Positions 39,206 to 47,185 of a stretch of DNA of 64,000 bases are shown here, piece by piece. Source of the stretch: a virus. The stretch covers positions 49,468 to 113,467 of IMG/VR virus record IMGVR_UViG_3300012685_000001. One strand, written 5' to 3'. Below the pieces are notes generated by a model that was not told the DNA's origin, did no database searches, and saw nothing but the letters and a program-made list of their open reading frames with translations. The position numbers were made by a program, and so were the translations under genes. Each line of letters begins with the position of its first letter. The first letter of the stretch is position 1.

Positions 39206-39388
39206 TTACGCTGTCTTCTGAGCCCATGCAATCTTGCCGTTGCCCTGAAGAATCATTACACGATTACCAGAACCGACCTTAGGACCATTCTTCTTACGCT
39301 TCTTCGGAGGACCGTTATGAGTACCACCAGAATAACGGCCACGGGTCTTGGGGCAGGCATACTTCCACTTGATCCAGGTAACAGCCAT
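39206..39388 (-). CDS. small basic protein
   Basis: 60 residues, GTHNGPPKKRKKNGPKVGSG in the middle. Stop-start contact with the next gene. Could bind nucleic acid. Confidence 0.65.
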   Translation of the reverse strand: MAVTWIKWKYACPKTRGRYSGGTHNGPPKKRKKNGPKVGSGNRVMILQGNGKIAWAQKTA

Positions 39389-39594
39389 CAGATTGCCTCC
39401 AGAGTAATTGATGCCTTAGTAGCGAACAGTTCACGAGTAAGAATCTCAGTGACTATATAGGTATTTCCACTAGAATTTTCAGCATCAGTAACTGCATCCT
39501 CTTGTGCACCCTCTAGATTGTCATACCATTCATGCTGATCAGGAACACGGGAATTCTCTTCATGAACAGCATAGTAAGTCTCCTGCAAAGCCAT
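39388..39594 (-). CDS. hypothetical protein
   Basis: 68 residues, MALQETYYAVHEENSRVPDQHEW..., acidic first half. No family recognised. Confidence 0.7.
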   Translation of the reverse strand: MALQETYYAVHEENSRVPDQHEWYDNLEGAQEDAVTDAENSSGNTYIVTEILTRELFATKASITLEAI

Positions 39595-39615
39595 TATCTC
39601 TCCTACCGTCGTAGA

Positions 39616-39972
39616 TTACCACCACATGTGAATTACGTACTTGCCTTCATCAACCACTCCCATGTTGCAGAGCCACTGTAGCATATGCTCCGCAGAAGGA
39701 ACACCTCCTGCACCTCCATAAGCAGTTTCGTCATAAAAATCTCCACCCAGAAGCCAGCGATCGAAATCCTGGTCAGTCTGGTCTTCTACTTCCATGCCGT
39801 AAACAAGGTCGGCTTCCTCATAACTGCCATTATGGTAACTGTCATAAGGATTGGATTCCAGGGCACGCCATTTTACATCATAGCCCTCTTCCAGCGCAAG
39901 AGCCACGAACTTATCAAGATTATGACAATCCACTACACGAGCATTCTCATATTTCAATTGCGGTTCACTCAT
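39616..39972 (-). CDS. hypothetical acidic protein
   Basis: 118 residues, strongly acidic with many Tyr and Trp (YEEADLVYGMEVEDQTDQDFDRWL). The charge would suit a DNA mimic but no motif supports that. Overlaps the next gene. Confidence 0.75.
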   Translation of the reverse strand: MSEPQLKYENARVVDCHNLDKFVALALEEGYDVKWRALESNPYDSYHNGSYEEADLVYGMEVEDQTDQDFDRWLLGGDFYDETAYGGAGGVPSAEHMLQWLCNMGVVDEGKYVIHMWW

Positions 39973-40219
39973 TGATTTTCAAATCTCCAACTTCATCGAT
40001 ATTAAGTCGCTTGTCAAGTCTTTCTGACAGCAAATTACCGAATTCAGCTAGTGCAACTTCAATAACATCATCAAGAATATATTCTGGGGGCTGACAGTCA
40101 ATCTTGTGAGTAGCGTATATCTCACGTCCGAAGAAGGCAACCACTATGTGACCACCACCTAGAATATAATCGTCTACCCATTGAGCCTGAAAAGGCTCAA
40201 TAGTCATTATCGCCTTCAT
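39965..40219 (-). CDS. hypothetical protein
   Basis: 84 residues, MKAIMTIEPFQAQWVDDYILGGG.... No family recognised. Part of a tightly packed operon with ThyX. Confidence 0.75.
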   Translation of the reverse strand: MKAIMTIEPFQAQWVDDYILGGGHIVVAFFGREIYATHKIDCQPPEYILDDVIEVALAEFGNLLSERLDKRLNIDEVGDLKINE

Positions 40220-40302
40220 CGAACAGCCCCACCAGCAGCATGGTTGTTGTCATCCGCGTCATCCTTACGCTTCTGCTCAGCAGTCTTCTTGTCGTCAGCC
40301 AT
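40216..40302 (-). CDS. micro-ORF, charged
   Basis: 28 residues, MADDKKTAEQKRKDDADDNNHAAGGAVR, fully charged and disordered. GGAG lies before the ATG and the stop overlaps the next start (ATGA), which supports translation. Confidence 0.55.
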   Translation of the reverse strand: MADDKKTAEQKRKDDADDNNHAAGGAVR

Positions 40303-40312
40303 TGTGTATCTC

Positions 40313-41017
40313 CTATTCAAAAGGTTGGAAGGGAAAATCCTGGTATGTAGCAGGAGCTATCTTACGCAGTTCTTCTAGTAGAAGCTCAGCAAGTTCACAA
40401 ATCTCAGCATCAGCATGCACAGAGTACCGCTTCTTCAGCATATCCCTGAAGGCACGATGATTTCCACTCAGAACGATACGCGTTTCCATACCGCTTGGCA
40501 AGTAGCTACGAGCAGCCTCACGAGCCTGCTTACGTGTCTTACCAAAATCTAGTAGGCGCTGTACTGCTGACTTATAACGATTGAGGGATGTCGAGTCATT
40601 CTTGATGCTGAAGGATTCTATGCCTTCTTCGCGCATCGCAGGAGGAACGATAAAGTTTGCTTCCTCCATGTTGACGAAACGCTGTGACAGCTCACTGTAA
40701 CTCAGGTGCCTGTGACGGATCAACTCATGCGTCAGATTACGGCTCACACCTTCAATGTAGAAGGTAACGCTAGCGTGCTCAAGAACTGAAAAATGCCCCT
40801 GATTGATAATGTTATTTATGTAGCCCTGATTGGTCCTGGTAGCCTCATTTGGCATATTCCAGGCCTGGTAACAGGAACGCCCTGCAAAATGTGCCAACGT
40901 ATCAGCATCATTGAGCAGGGCCTCTCTGTCACCATAGAAGAACTCTTCAAACGCTGTCCCCATTACCGATTCGGAAATAGTAGACATATTTGTCTGAGCA
41001 ATTACGGTGATTTTCAA
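40313..41017 (-). CDS. thyX: flavin-dependent thymidylate synthase ThyX
   Basis: 234 residues, normal ThyX length. The ThyX motif RHRHLSYSELSQRF (RHRxxSxxxxSxR) sits at about residue 101. SVLEHASVTFYIEG before it and RKQAREAARSYLP after it are also conserved. It methylates dUMP to dTMP with FAD, NADPH and methylene-THF. Packed with NrdJ and polymerase functions in the same direction. Confidence 0.97.
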   Translation of the reverse strand: MKITVIAQTNMSTISESVMGTAFEEFFYGDREALLNDADTLAHFAGRSCYQAWNMPNEATRTNQGYINNIINQGHFSVLEHASVTFYIEGVSRNLTHELIRHRHLSYSELSQRFVNMEEANFIVPPAMREEGIESFSIKNDSTSLNRYKSAVQRLLDFGKTRKQAREAARSYLPSGMETRIVLSGNHRAFRDMLKKRYSVHADAEICELAELLLEELRKIAPATYQDFPFQPFE

Positions 41018-41392
41018 TTAAAACTCATCTTCCTTAATATTCTCAATAGCCTTGGTGTATGCTTCACCCCAGGTCATATAGTCATCCTGGTTCATCTGAA
41101 TATCGGACAGTAGTTTAAGAGCTTCAGAAGTAACAGTCACCAACTTATTAAACTCGGGATGTGCAAGTAGATCGTCCACACCATTGCCCTCATATGGCGC
41201 GAAAACATCAATAGGAACACCCTTACTTACCAGATAACAGCCGATAAGACAATCAGGCTCACCGTTATAGATATACGTACATGTAAAGGGCATTTCACTA
41301 TCAGAATGAATTGAGTAAACAAAGTCTTCACCGCGAGTTGCGATAATAGCGGGAAGTTCGGCTACAACATCCTCATACGTAATATGAGTCAT
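41018..41392 (-). CDS. hypothetical protein, paralogue family A
   Basis: 124 residues. ATRGEDFVYS, CTYIYNGEPDCLIGCYLVSKGV and QDDYMTWGEAYTKAI align with the proteins at 22025 and 19190. One base from the ThyX start. Function unknown. Confidence 0.8.
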   Translation of the reverse strand: MTHITYEDVVAELPAIIATRGEDFVYSIHSDSEMPFTCTYIYNGEPDCLIGCYLVSKGVPIDVFAPYEGNGVDDLLAHPEFNKLVTVTSEALKLLSDIQMNQDDYMTWGEAYTKAIENIKEDEF

Positions 41393-41559
41393 TTAACTCT
41401 CCTATAACTTTTTGACAACTGATTATAAGTTACCGGAATAGTACCCGATGCGGCTATATCCTGCAAGAACACTTTCTTCTTGACAATATCCACAGCCATC
41501 ACTTCATAAATAACATCTTTGATCTGCTTGTGCTTATATCTGTCTCCTGGTGAAACCAT
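41389..41559 (-). CDS. small hypothetical protein
   Basis: 56 residues, MVSPGDRYKHKQIKDVIYEVM..., beta-rich and basic, like a small SH3-type domain. GAGGGGAA precedes the ATG; the stop overlaps the next start. Confidence 0.65.
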   Translation of the reverse strand: MVSPGDRYKHKQIKDVIYEVMAVDIVKKKVFLQDIAASGTIPVTYNQLSKSYRRVK

Positions 41560-41567
41560 TTCCCCTC

Positions 41568-42035
41568 TTATGCTGAATATTTATCGGCCCGATTCTCCGT
41601 ATCTCTTCTGGAAATACGGCGGGAAAGTTCTCTGGATACTACCTTCCCAGCAGCCTCCAGGTGGTTATATTCACTTTTTGAAAGCTTCGTCACCGCATAA
41701 GCATATTCAACAGTATCTTCTGCGTCAAGGTAGTCTTTTTCCTGTTGAACCATGGCTTTTGTGGCGGCCACAGTCTTTTCCTTCTTGTGAATGATGCTAT
41801 AACGGTCCGAAACTCTTTGCAAACTTCTTTCGGCCCTACGTTCATTAATCTCATTCAGTGCTACCTGATAGCCAGCGTAACCAGTCCAGTTGGTAAAGTC
41901 AACCAGAAGATCCATCAACTGGTCATCATGAAGGTCTGACAATCCTGGTGGTAACAGTGGCTGCTCTTCTGACGGTTTTTCTTTCAGAGTCGTTGTCGTT
42001 AACCAACCGCTCTGAATCGGACTTCTCTTCGCCAT
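41568..42035 (-). CDS. hypothetical helical protein
   Basis: 155 residues from ATG 42035; a longer frame runs to 42071 inside the exonuclease gene. Mainly helical and charged. The gene overlaps the 3' end of the Cas4-like gene by about 110 bases in another frame. Confidence 0.7.
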   Translation of the reverse strand: MAKRSPIQSGWLTTTTLKEKPSEEQPLLPPGLSDLHDDQLMDLLVDFTNWTGYAGYQVALNEINERRAERSLQRVSDRYSIIHKKEKTVAATKAMVQQEKDYLDAEDTVEYAYAVTKLSKSEYNHLEAAGKVVSRELSRRISRRDTENRADKYSA

Positions 42036-42936
42036 ACTTCTCGCAATCCTTACACGTAGTGCCAGCAACACATTCGGGGAGAGACATTGTATTCTTTAGG
42101 GCTCCTGCAATGAAATAGCATTTAGTTATTACGTCATCACAATAGTTAGGATCGTATTTGACTACGAATTCCTTTACACCCTGATTGAATTTAGCCTCGT
42201 AAATAAAGATGATTTTGTCGAATGGAAGACCCATACTTTCACAGAGTCTCAAATACAACTGACCTTGTCTCATATGAGAAGGAAACGGTCCCTTAATATC
42301 CTTCCACAAATTCTGGAAATCAATGAAAGTACCATTCGAGTTCTTCGCATAAATCTCGGGTGCTTCTATTCTAACCGTACCCGCACCGACGGACTTTATC
42401 TCAATAAGGGCATTAAGGTGAGGTACTGCTCCATCAGCGTGACCAGCAATAAGATACTCTCTTGCTCTCAAAGGTACTTCGCGGTATATAAGGAACTTAG
42501 GATTACACCCATTCCTGGAACCACATACTGTAGGAGGCAGAGAATCCCTGACAATATTTCTGCACTGCTGACATTCCCAATTACCCCATAGTTTCCCCAT
42601 GGCTGTCAAGCGCTTCTGCCACTTGTCGTGAATATAGTGACCTTCATCAAAGATGTTGAGAAGCTGCACACCTACGCTCTCAGGAGGCTTGAGAAAGGGG
42701 TCACCTGCCTCTCTACAGGCCTTAATCCGATGGTAGGTGGCTCGGGGACACCAGCTCTCTTTGGCAGTCTCAGACGGATGAATAATGTCCTGCCTACGAG
42801 TAGAAGGCTTGGAATGTTCCTTTATCATATGTGCCTGAATGTCTCCCAGAAGAATAGTTCCTTTGGAAGCATTCATATAATTGGCCATGGAACCAGTTAA
42901 CTTAGGTCCCCAGCCTTTTCCTGTGATTGTTGCCAA
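41926..42936 (-). CDS. Cas4/RecB-like PD-(D/E)XK exonuclease
   Basis: 336 residues. An early Cys (SWCPRATYHR), then the nuclease core IAGHADGAVPHLNALIEIKSV (D, then ExK), QGQLYLRLCESMG (motif QxxxY), and a C-terminal Cys cluster CVAGTTCKDCEKYG. This is the Cas4-like iron-sulphur exonuclease plan common in actinophages. It lies beside WhiB and a second PD-(D/E)XK protein and probably processes recombination ends. Confidence 0.92.
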   Translation of the reverse strand: MATITGKGWGPKLTGSMANYMNASKGTILLGDIQAHMIKEHSKPSTRRQDIIHPSETAKESWCPRATYHRIKACREAGDPFLKPPESVGVQLLNIFDEGHYIHDKWQKRLTAMGKLWGNWECQQCRNIVRDSLPPTVCGSRNGCNPKFLIYREVPLRAREYLIAGHADGAVPHLNALIEIKSVGAGTVRIEAPEIYAKNSNGTFIDFQNLWKDIKGPFPSHMRQGQLYLRLCESMGLPFDKIIFIYEAKFNQGVKEFVVKYDPNYCDDVITKCYFIAGALKNTMSLPECVAGTTCKDCEKYGEEKSDSERLVNDNDSERKTVRRAATVTTRIVRPS

Positions 42937-43238
42937 GTTCTTCTTTCCTTCCGTAGTTTTGTACGCTCATCTGGTGTAGTACCTCCCCAGACTCCCCAGC
43001 GTTCGTTATTGACGAGGGCAAATTCCAGACAGCTACTCAATAACGGGCAGGGTCTTCCATCATATGTACCATTGCAGACGGCTTTGGCTTCCTCCGTATG
43101 ATCTGACAATTCTTCTTCCTCGGAATCTTCAAACCATGGATCATAATCAGAAGTAGCCGGAAACATTGCACATTTAGCTGTTCTGTCTCTGTCTTCATGA
43201 AACCATTGCGGAGCTATGCTACGTAGTTTCATTACCAA
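42897..43238 (-). CDS. whiB: WhiB-like transcription factor
   Basis: 113 residues. GVWGGTTPDERTKLRKERR is the Wbl turn and basic tail. Cluster Cys: KCAMFP, then VCNGTYDGRPCPLLSSC, so the usual CxxC pair is stretched to C-X8-C. WhiB proteins bind an iron-sulphur cluster and sigma factor and are found only in actinobacteria and their phages; phage versions can repress host WhiB functions or change superinfection. Overlaps the exonuclease start. Confidence 0.93.
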   Translation of the reverse strand: MVMKLRSIAPQWFHEDRDRTAKCAMFPATSDYDPWFEDSEEEELSDHTEEAKAVCNGTYDGRPCPLLSSCLEFALVNNERWGVWGGTTPDERTKLRKERRTWQQSQEKAGDLS

Positions 43239-43548
43239 TAGACGCTTCTTCCCTTAAAGTGAGATAATCCTCTTTCGAAAGAATTACCCACGAATTGCCA
43301 GTAGATTTGAACTCTACCATAAAGACCGGAATTCGTCCATCTATAAGAGCTTGGTCAGAAAGCTTCTCAAGTTCCGTATCCTTGAGAGCATAAGATTTCT
43401 TATCAGTGATCTTGAGTTCAAACAATTCCTTCTCCGTTCTTACATCTGCTTTACGCAGCCAGCCGTTACCTGAACCAGAATTAAGAGAGCCTCCAACCAT
43501 ATGGCTGAAGGCTCTCTCCTGTTTCTGGCTGTCTTTAAGATCAGCCAT
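43219..43548 (-). CDS. PD-(D/E)XK nuclease, resolvase-like
   Basis: 109 residues from ATG 43548. SGNGWLRKADVRTEKELFELKITDKKSY has the spaced Asp and ExK of small Holliday-junction-type nucleases. Overlaps the WhiB start by 20 bases. Confidence 0.75.
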   Translation of the reverse strand: MADLKDSQKQERAFSHMVGGSLNSGSGNGWLRKADVRTEKELFELKITDKKSYALKDTELEKLSDQALIDGRIPVFMVEFKSTGNSWVILSKEDYLTLREEASIGNETT

Positions 43549-43550
43549 TT

Positions 43551-43658
43551 TTATTTTCTTTCTTTGTTCTTCTTTGGATATGAACAATTAGGCATATGCT
43601 GAGCCAGTTCAGTATCAGTCTTGAACGGCTTGTCACACATAGGACAGGTTGCTGCCAT
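43551..43658 (-). CDS. C2H2-type zinc finger microprotein
   Basis: 35 residues: CPMCDKPFKTDTELAQHMPNC then a basic tail. The CxxC...HxxxxC spacing fits a small zinc finger. Its start overlaps the stop of the next gene upstream. Confidence 0.7.
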   Translation of the reverse strand: MAATCPMCDKPFKTDTELAQHMPNCSYPKKNKERK

Positions 43659-43933
43659 TACTTCTCCATAACTGGCTTTCCCATGACCAGACGAACAGTG
43701 TCACGAACAAGACCAACCAGGAAAGCAAGGAAGCCAGTGCACGGCCAGAAAGTAGGCCAGAGGGCACGATAGAAGGTACAGAGAGCCATTCCTAGATCCT
43801 TACCGTACTTCTCACGGTACTGCTCAAGGCTCTTGCCGTTGTCCAGTACATCGTGAAGGACAGTGAAGAATCCAATCACATATGCAATACCACCCAGAAT
43901 ATACATGAGGGTCCTGAAATTATCCCAGTTCAC
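43658..43933 (-). CDS. membrane protein, GTG start
   Basis: 91 residues from GTG 43933. Two hydrophobic segments (8-28 and 56-80) and charged loops. No family recognised. Confidence 0.75.
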   Translation of the reverse strand: MNWDNFRTLMYILGGIAYVIGFFTVLHDVLDNGKSLEQYREKYGKDLGMALCTFYRALWPTFWPCTGFLAFLVGLVRDTVRLVMGKPVMEK

Positions 43934-44064
43934 TTAGTGTCTACCCACTTCTTTATTGAAGGATTGAACGTCTGTACCCTACCACATTGCGAATTGCTGC
44001 ACTTACGTACATGTCCATTAGCCTGAAAGTTATGGCCAGCGGGATTAGTACATGTCTGACTCAC
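43930..44064 (-). CDS. zinc-ribbon microprotein, GTG start
   Basis: 44 residues: CTNPAGHNF, KCSNSQCG, TFNPSIKKWV. Similar in plan to the next gene (CPGSLRGHVYEA, SCIRCSRIT, SITRSWDV), so the pair look like tandem paralogues. Overlaps both neighbours. Confidence 0.65.
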   Translation of the reverse strand: MSQTCTNPAGHNFQANGHVRKCSNSQCGRVQTFNPSIKKWVDTK

Positions 44065-44225
44065 TTCTGAATCACATCCCAACTGCGAGTAATTGAGTTG
44101 TACTTAGTAATCCTAGAACAACGTATACAAGACATCTTATCCTTCACTGCCTCATATACATGCCCTCTCAGGCTTCCAGGACAATCCAAGAGCATTGCCC
44201 TGCTTCCCACCTTTTTGTCAGCCAT
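44061..44225 (-). CDS. zinc-ribbon small protein
   Basis: 54 residues from ATG 44225. CPGSLRGHVYEAVKDKMSCIRCSRIT with Cys pairs. Tandem with 43930. Confidence 0.65.
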   Translation of the reverse strand: MADKKVGSRAMLLDCPGSLRGHVYEAVKDKMSCIRCSRITKYNSITRSWDVIQK

Positions 44226-44496
44226 TTGCAGCCCTAATAATACCTTCAACAATGTCTCTGTCAAGCTCCTGAATAACTTCAGTCAATTCATTAAAAGGAA
44301 CGATGTTCCTATGCGCAGGAGCATTACGGTTTCTCCAGATTGCCCAGGCATTGTGAACATCTTCGAGAGTAGTATCTGAACCTTTGACAAAGTAGAGAAG
44401 AGTATAAAGATCAATTAGTTCAGGCGGCAGCCATGAAAGTTCCCTTTCCATATTCCTGATTGCTGCTTGAATATACGTCAAGATTTTATCTCCCAC
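44218..44496 (-). CDS. hypothetical protein
   Basis: 92 residues, helical, acidic. TTLEDVHNAWAIWRNRNAPAHRNIVPFNEL resembles a short phage family often seen beside nucleotide genes, but no name can be given. Overlaps the RNA ligase gene. Confidence 0.75.
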   Translation of the reverse strand: MGDKILTYIQAAIRNMERELSWLPPELIDLYTLLYFVKGSDTTLEDVHNAWAIWRNRNAPAHRNIVPFNELTEVIQELDRDIVEGIIRAANG

Positions 44497-45104
44497 TTAT
44501 GAATATCATCGTTTTCCAGAAGGACCTTGGAACTCGTGCGTTGCTCTCGTAGGTACACTATCATTCCTTCAGCAGCACGTCCACCAGGAACAGCCTTCGA
44601 ACCCTGAGTGTACAGCTCCTCCCGTAGCTCCTGGACATTGAAGTTGTAGTAGTCACCCATGTAAAGGATGGGAACAGTGTACAGGTTCGAGATTTCAGAA
44701 CGAGCTTCAGTAGGATGCAGAGTCTCAATCCAGCGAGGCGCATTGAAGAGACTGAAACGCTTCTCCGTCAAACCATAACCTCGCTGAATACCTGAACCCC
44801 ACCACTCGCCGTAGTGGTCACCCACACCCAGAATCTTAACGAGCTGAGTAGCATTGTCATACACCCAGCGAGCGAATCCGAAGTTGTCCTTTTCCTTTAC
44901 AGGCTGAAGGAATCGCTTACGTGACTGCGCCCAGATCGTGTACTGTACTCCGTCGATTGAGACCGTGTCAACCTGATCGGAACGGTCATCGTCAATATTG
45001 AACAGACGAATACGAACCGCAGAATTGGTGCCGTCAATCTTCTCAGTTACAACTACCCTCTCCTTGGAAAGGCGAGGAATAGAAGGCCAGGCTTGAAATT
45101 CCAT
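44478..45104 (-). CDS. RNA ligase (Rnl2-like)
   Basis: 208 residues. Nucleotidyltransferase motif I is EKIDGTN (Lys near residue 22), motif III lies in RGYGLTEKRFSLFN, motif IV is AEGMIVYLRE and motif V is KVLLEN...HKWE. The size and motif order suit the short Rnl2/kinetoplastid-editing-like ligases. It seals 3'-OH/5'-P RNA nicks. With the Pnkp-like gene at 63408 it would complete a T4-style tRNA repair route. Confidence 0.92.
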   Translation of the reverse strand: MEFQAWPSIPRLSKERVVVTEKIDGTNSAVRIRLFNIDDDRSDQVDTVSIDGVQYTIWAQSRKRFLQPVKEKDNFGFARWVYDNATQLVKILGVGDHYGEWWGSGIQRGYGLTEKRFSLFNAPRWIETLHPTEARSEISNLYTVPILYMGDYYNFNVQELREELYTQGSKAVPGGRAAEGMIVYLREQRTSSKVLLENDDIHKWEIKS

Positions 45105-45310
45105 TAAAGGTTGATCTCCTCGTCAGTAAACGTAGTAATATCGGAACCCCAGCGCAGCTCATGACCCATGCCGTACATGTTCAGGTCGTGCAGAACTCCT
45201 GCAAAAGTCTGAAGACTCAGATTTCCCTCTGCTGACAGATGAGCTGCTGCATCTCGGATGTACTTGAGGTCATCGTCGTCAAGAGCCAGTCCGTCAAGGT
45301 TCAGTGCCAT
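45104..45310 (-). CDS. hypothetical protein
   Basis: 68 residues, acidic and helical. Stop overlaps the ligase start. No family recognised. Confidence 0.75.
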   Translation of the reverse strand: MALNLDGLALDDDDLKYIRDAAAHLSAEGNLSLQTFAGVLHDLNMYGMGHELRWGSDITTFTDEEINL

Positions 45311-45319
45311 GATTTCTCC

Positions 45320-45703
45320 TTAGATATAAGGGGCGAGAACTTCTGTAAGGTCCACCGTAGCACCGTAGGTAGAGGGGATCAAGACCCCCTTGGTAATACG
45401 GTTCGCCATGTTCGTAACCTTTTCGATGATGGTATAACTGAACCCGCCAGGATGCAACTCATCGTTGTCAGTACATGGCAGGGTCAGACTGAAGGTACCT
45501 GGACCACTGCTGTTCGGGGTACCTCCTTGTGTCCCTGGTAGTACAGCAGTGAAGGGAGGCACTGTCAAGAATTGGTGATCTGTCTCATCAGACAGGGAGG
45601 GAAGATTGGCAATGAATTGCACAGATCCATTCTCCCCTGCTCCGCTGATGAAATTGATGTACTTACCTGTGACAATTATTGTCTTGGCACCTGTAATAGC
45701 CAT
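45320..45703 (-). CDS. hypothetical beta-rich protein
   Basis: 127 residues, Thr/Gly/Pro-rich with a spread of beta strands. In style like the protein at 4137. May be a small virion or decoration protein; unusual in a replication operon. No family recognised. Confidence 0.75.
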   Translation of the reverse strand: MAITGAKTIIVTGKYINFISGAGENGSVQFIANLPSLSDETDHQFLTVPPFTAVLPGTQGGTPNSSGPGTFSLTLPCTDNDELHPGGFSYTIIEKVTNMANRITKGVLIPSTYGATVDLTEVLAPYI

Positions 45704-45706
45704 AGA

Positions 45707-46759
45707 TTATTCCTTATTCGTAGCAATTTCTAGAGTCTTTGCAGAGATCTCGTCTCTAAGGTCTAGATTACTACGAATAGCTTCAACCATCGGATCACGT
45801 CCGAGCCACTGCATAGCATCAGCACTGTCAGACTCGTACTTGAAGTAAGGACCAGCGCGCTTGATGACCTTGAACAATACAGCCATCGTCACAAGATCCT
45901 TGATGAGATCGAACTGTCCTGCCTTGAATCCCTTTTCGGAATCAGTGAAGTAGAAATCTCCCATGGCTACAGACTTAGGCATAGCAGCCTTGTTCTTCTC
46001 CATCAAATACTTATTGGTCTGACCGACCTTTATCTTTCCCTGACCATCTACCTTCTCTTCGATCCATTCATCTCTGGATACAAGAATTCTCTGATAGAAA
46101 GCATAATTCTTTGCCTTTCCACCAGGAGTAGTAGTAGGTGTTCCATAAGGAGAGAAAGAACCAACAGCATCACGTAACTGATTGACAAAGATTCCTAAGT
46201 AAGGGCGCTCGTCAGTGAATGTTCCGCCGATCTTACGGAAGAACTGTCCTGTACGTCTGGCACCAAGAGTCATTGTATTCTGATCCATGTTCTTCTCATC
46301 CTCCTCAGAGGCAGTAAGAGCAGGATAACTGTCAATGACAATGTAATCGAATTCATGAGATTTAGCGGCATCAAGAGCCATCTGATAAGCCAGTTCCATA
46401 TTATTGGTAGGCATGACAACTACACGAGAATTATCCACACCATTCTTTTCAGCCCACTCGGCATCGTAATACTCAGAGGCAACCCAGAACACCATGAAAT
46501 CAGGATCAAGTAACTGATTTGCTGCAATAGATCTCAGGATAATAGAAGTCTTTCCATTACTCTCCTTACCATAAACCTCGATCCATTGATTACCTGGGAA
46601 TCCTCCACCTGTTATTACATTCAGAGATGACAGACCAGTAGTGAATTTCTTTGTCACCCCTACACTGGCTGCGGTAAAGAGAAGAGGCTTTCCGTCCTTT
46701 GCTAATTGCTTGTTCATTCGTGCAATAAATACATCAACGTCTGACAAAATATCTCCCAT
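45707..46759 (-). CDS. recA: RecA-like recombinase
   Basis: 350 residues. Walker A GKESNGKTS (about residue 65), Walker B region FDYIVIDSYPAL, and the L2-type stretch GIFVNQLRD follow the bacterial RecA order. C-terminal domain is present. Pairs homologous DNA in phage recombination. Confidence 0.95.
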   Translation of the reverse strand: MGDILSDVDVFIARMNKQLAKDGKPLLFTAASVGVTKKFTTGLSSLNVITGGGFPGNQWIEVYGKESNGKTSIILRSIAANQLLDPDFMVFWVASEYYDAEWAEKNGVDNSRVVVMPTNNMELAYQMALDAAKSHEFDYIVIDSYPALTASEEDEKNMDQNTMTLGARRTGQFFRKIGGTFTDERPYLGIFVNQLRDAVGSFSPYGTPTTTPGGKAKNYAFYQRILVSRDEWIEEKVDGQGKIKVGQTNKYLMEKNKAAMPKSVAMGDFYFTDSEKGFKAGQFDLIKDLVTMAVLFKVIKRAGPYFKYESDSADAMQWLGRDPMVEAIRSNLDLRDEISAKTLEIATNKE

Positions 46760-46771
46760 ATAAATAGCGTA

Positions 46772-46802
46772 AGGGCTGGTAGAAACTTACTCTACCAGCC
46801 CT
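46772..46802 (-). terminator. terminator
   Basis: AGGGCTGGTAGA with TCTACCAGCCCT, 12-bp stem, between the gene ending at 46818 and RecA. Confidence 0.85.
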
Positions 46803-46817
46803 ATACGACATTGTCTA

Positions 46818-47006
46818 CTAGAACGTGCGCTTGAAAGATTTTATATTGTGCTTATGCACAGTACCTTTAGCGTGCCCAAAATCTGAAGACAAATCTCCCT
46901 CAGGATGTCTACGCTGCTTACGATTCCAGGCATCGAACGGATTATTTTCATTCAGCCATTCGTGAGCAGCGAAAAGAAATATAGCATTACCCATATGTGT
47001 AAACAT
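46818..47006 (-). CDS. small hypothetical protein
   Basis: 62 residues from ATG 47006 (AGGAGAT directly upstream); the frame is open to 47135 over the preceding gene. Short hydrophobic start then basic (WNRKQRRHPEGD). Confidence 0.7.
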   Translation of the reverse strand: MFTHMGNAIFLFAAHEWLNENNPFDAWNRKQRRHPEGDLSSDFGHAKGTVHKHNIKSFKRTF

Positions 47007-47013
47007 ATATCTC

Positions 47014-47175
47014 CTAATAATCCATGTGCAGTACAAGCCAATTAAAAAATATCTCGGTGTCGCCAGTAGCCATAAGGTATTGAAACATATGCAGCACCAG
47101 AATAAGTTCCTGATAACTGGCATAGAAATTATCATTCAAGTCCGAAAGATGAAGTTTTAGAGCTTCTAGCCTTAC
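47014..47175 (-). CDS. small hypothetical protein without a usual start codon
   Basis: Up to 53 residues (VRLEALKLHLSDLNDNFYAS...NWLVLHMDY) with clear protein-like composition and a strong AAGGAG upstream, yet no ATG or GTG in frame near it. The first usual candidate is TTG at 47139. May start at a rare codon or be a remnant. Confidence 0.5.
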   Translation of the reverse strand, partial: VRLEALKLHLSDLNDNFYASYQELILVLHMFQYLMATGDTEIFFNWLVLHMDY

Positions 47176-47185
47176 ATCTCCTTAA

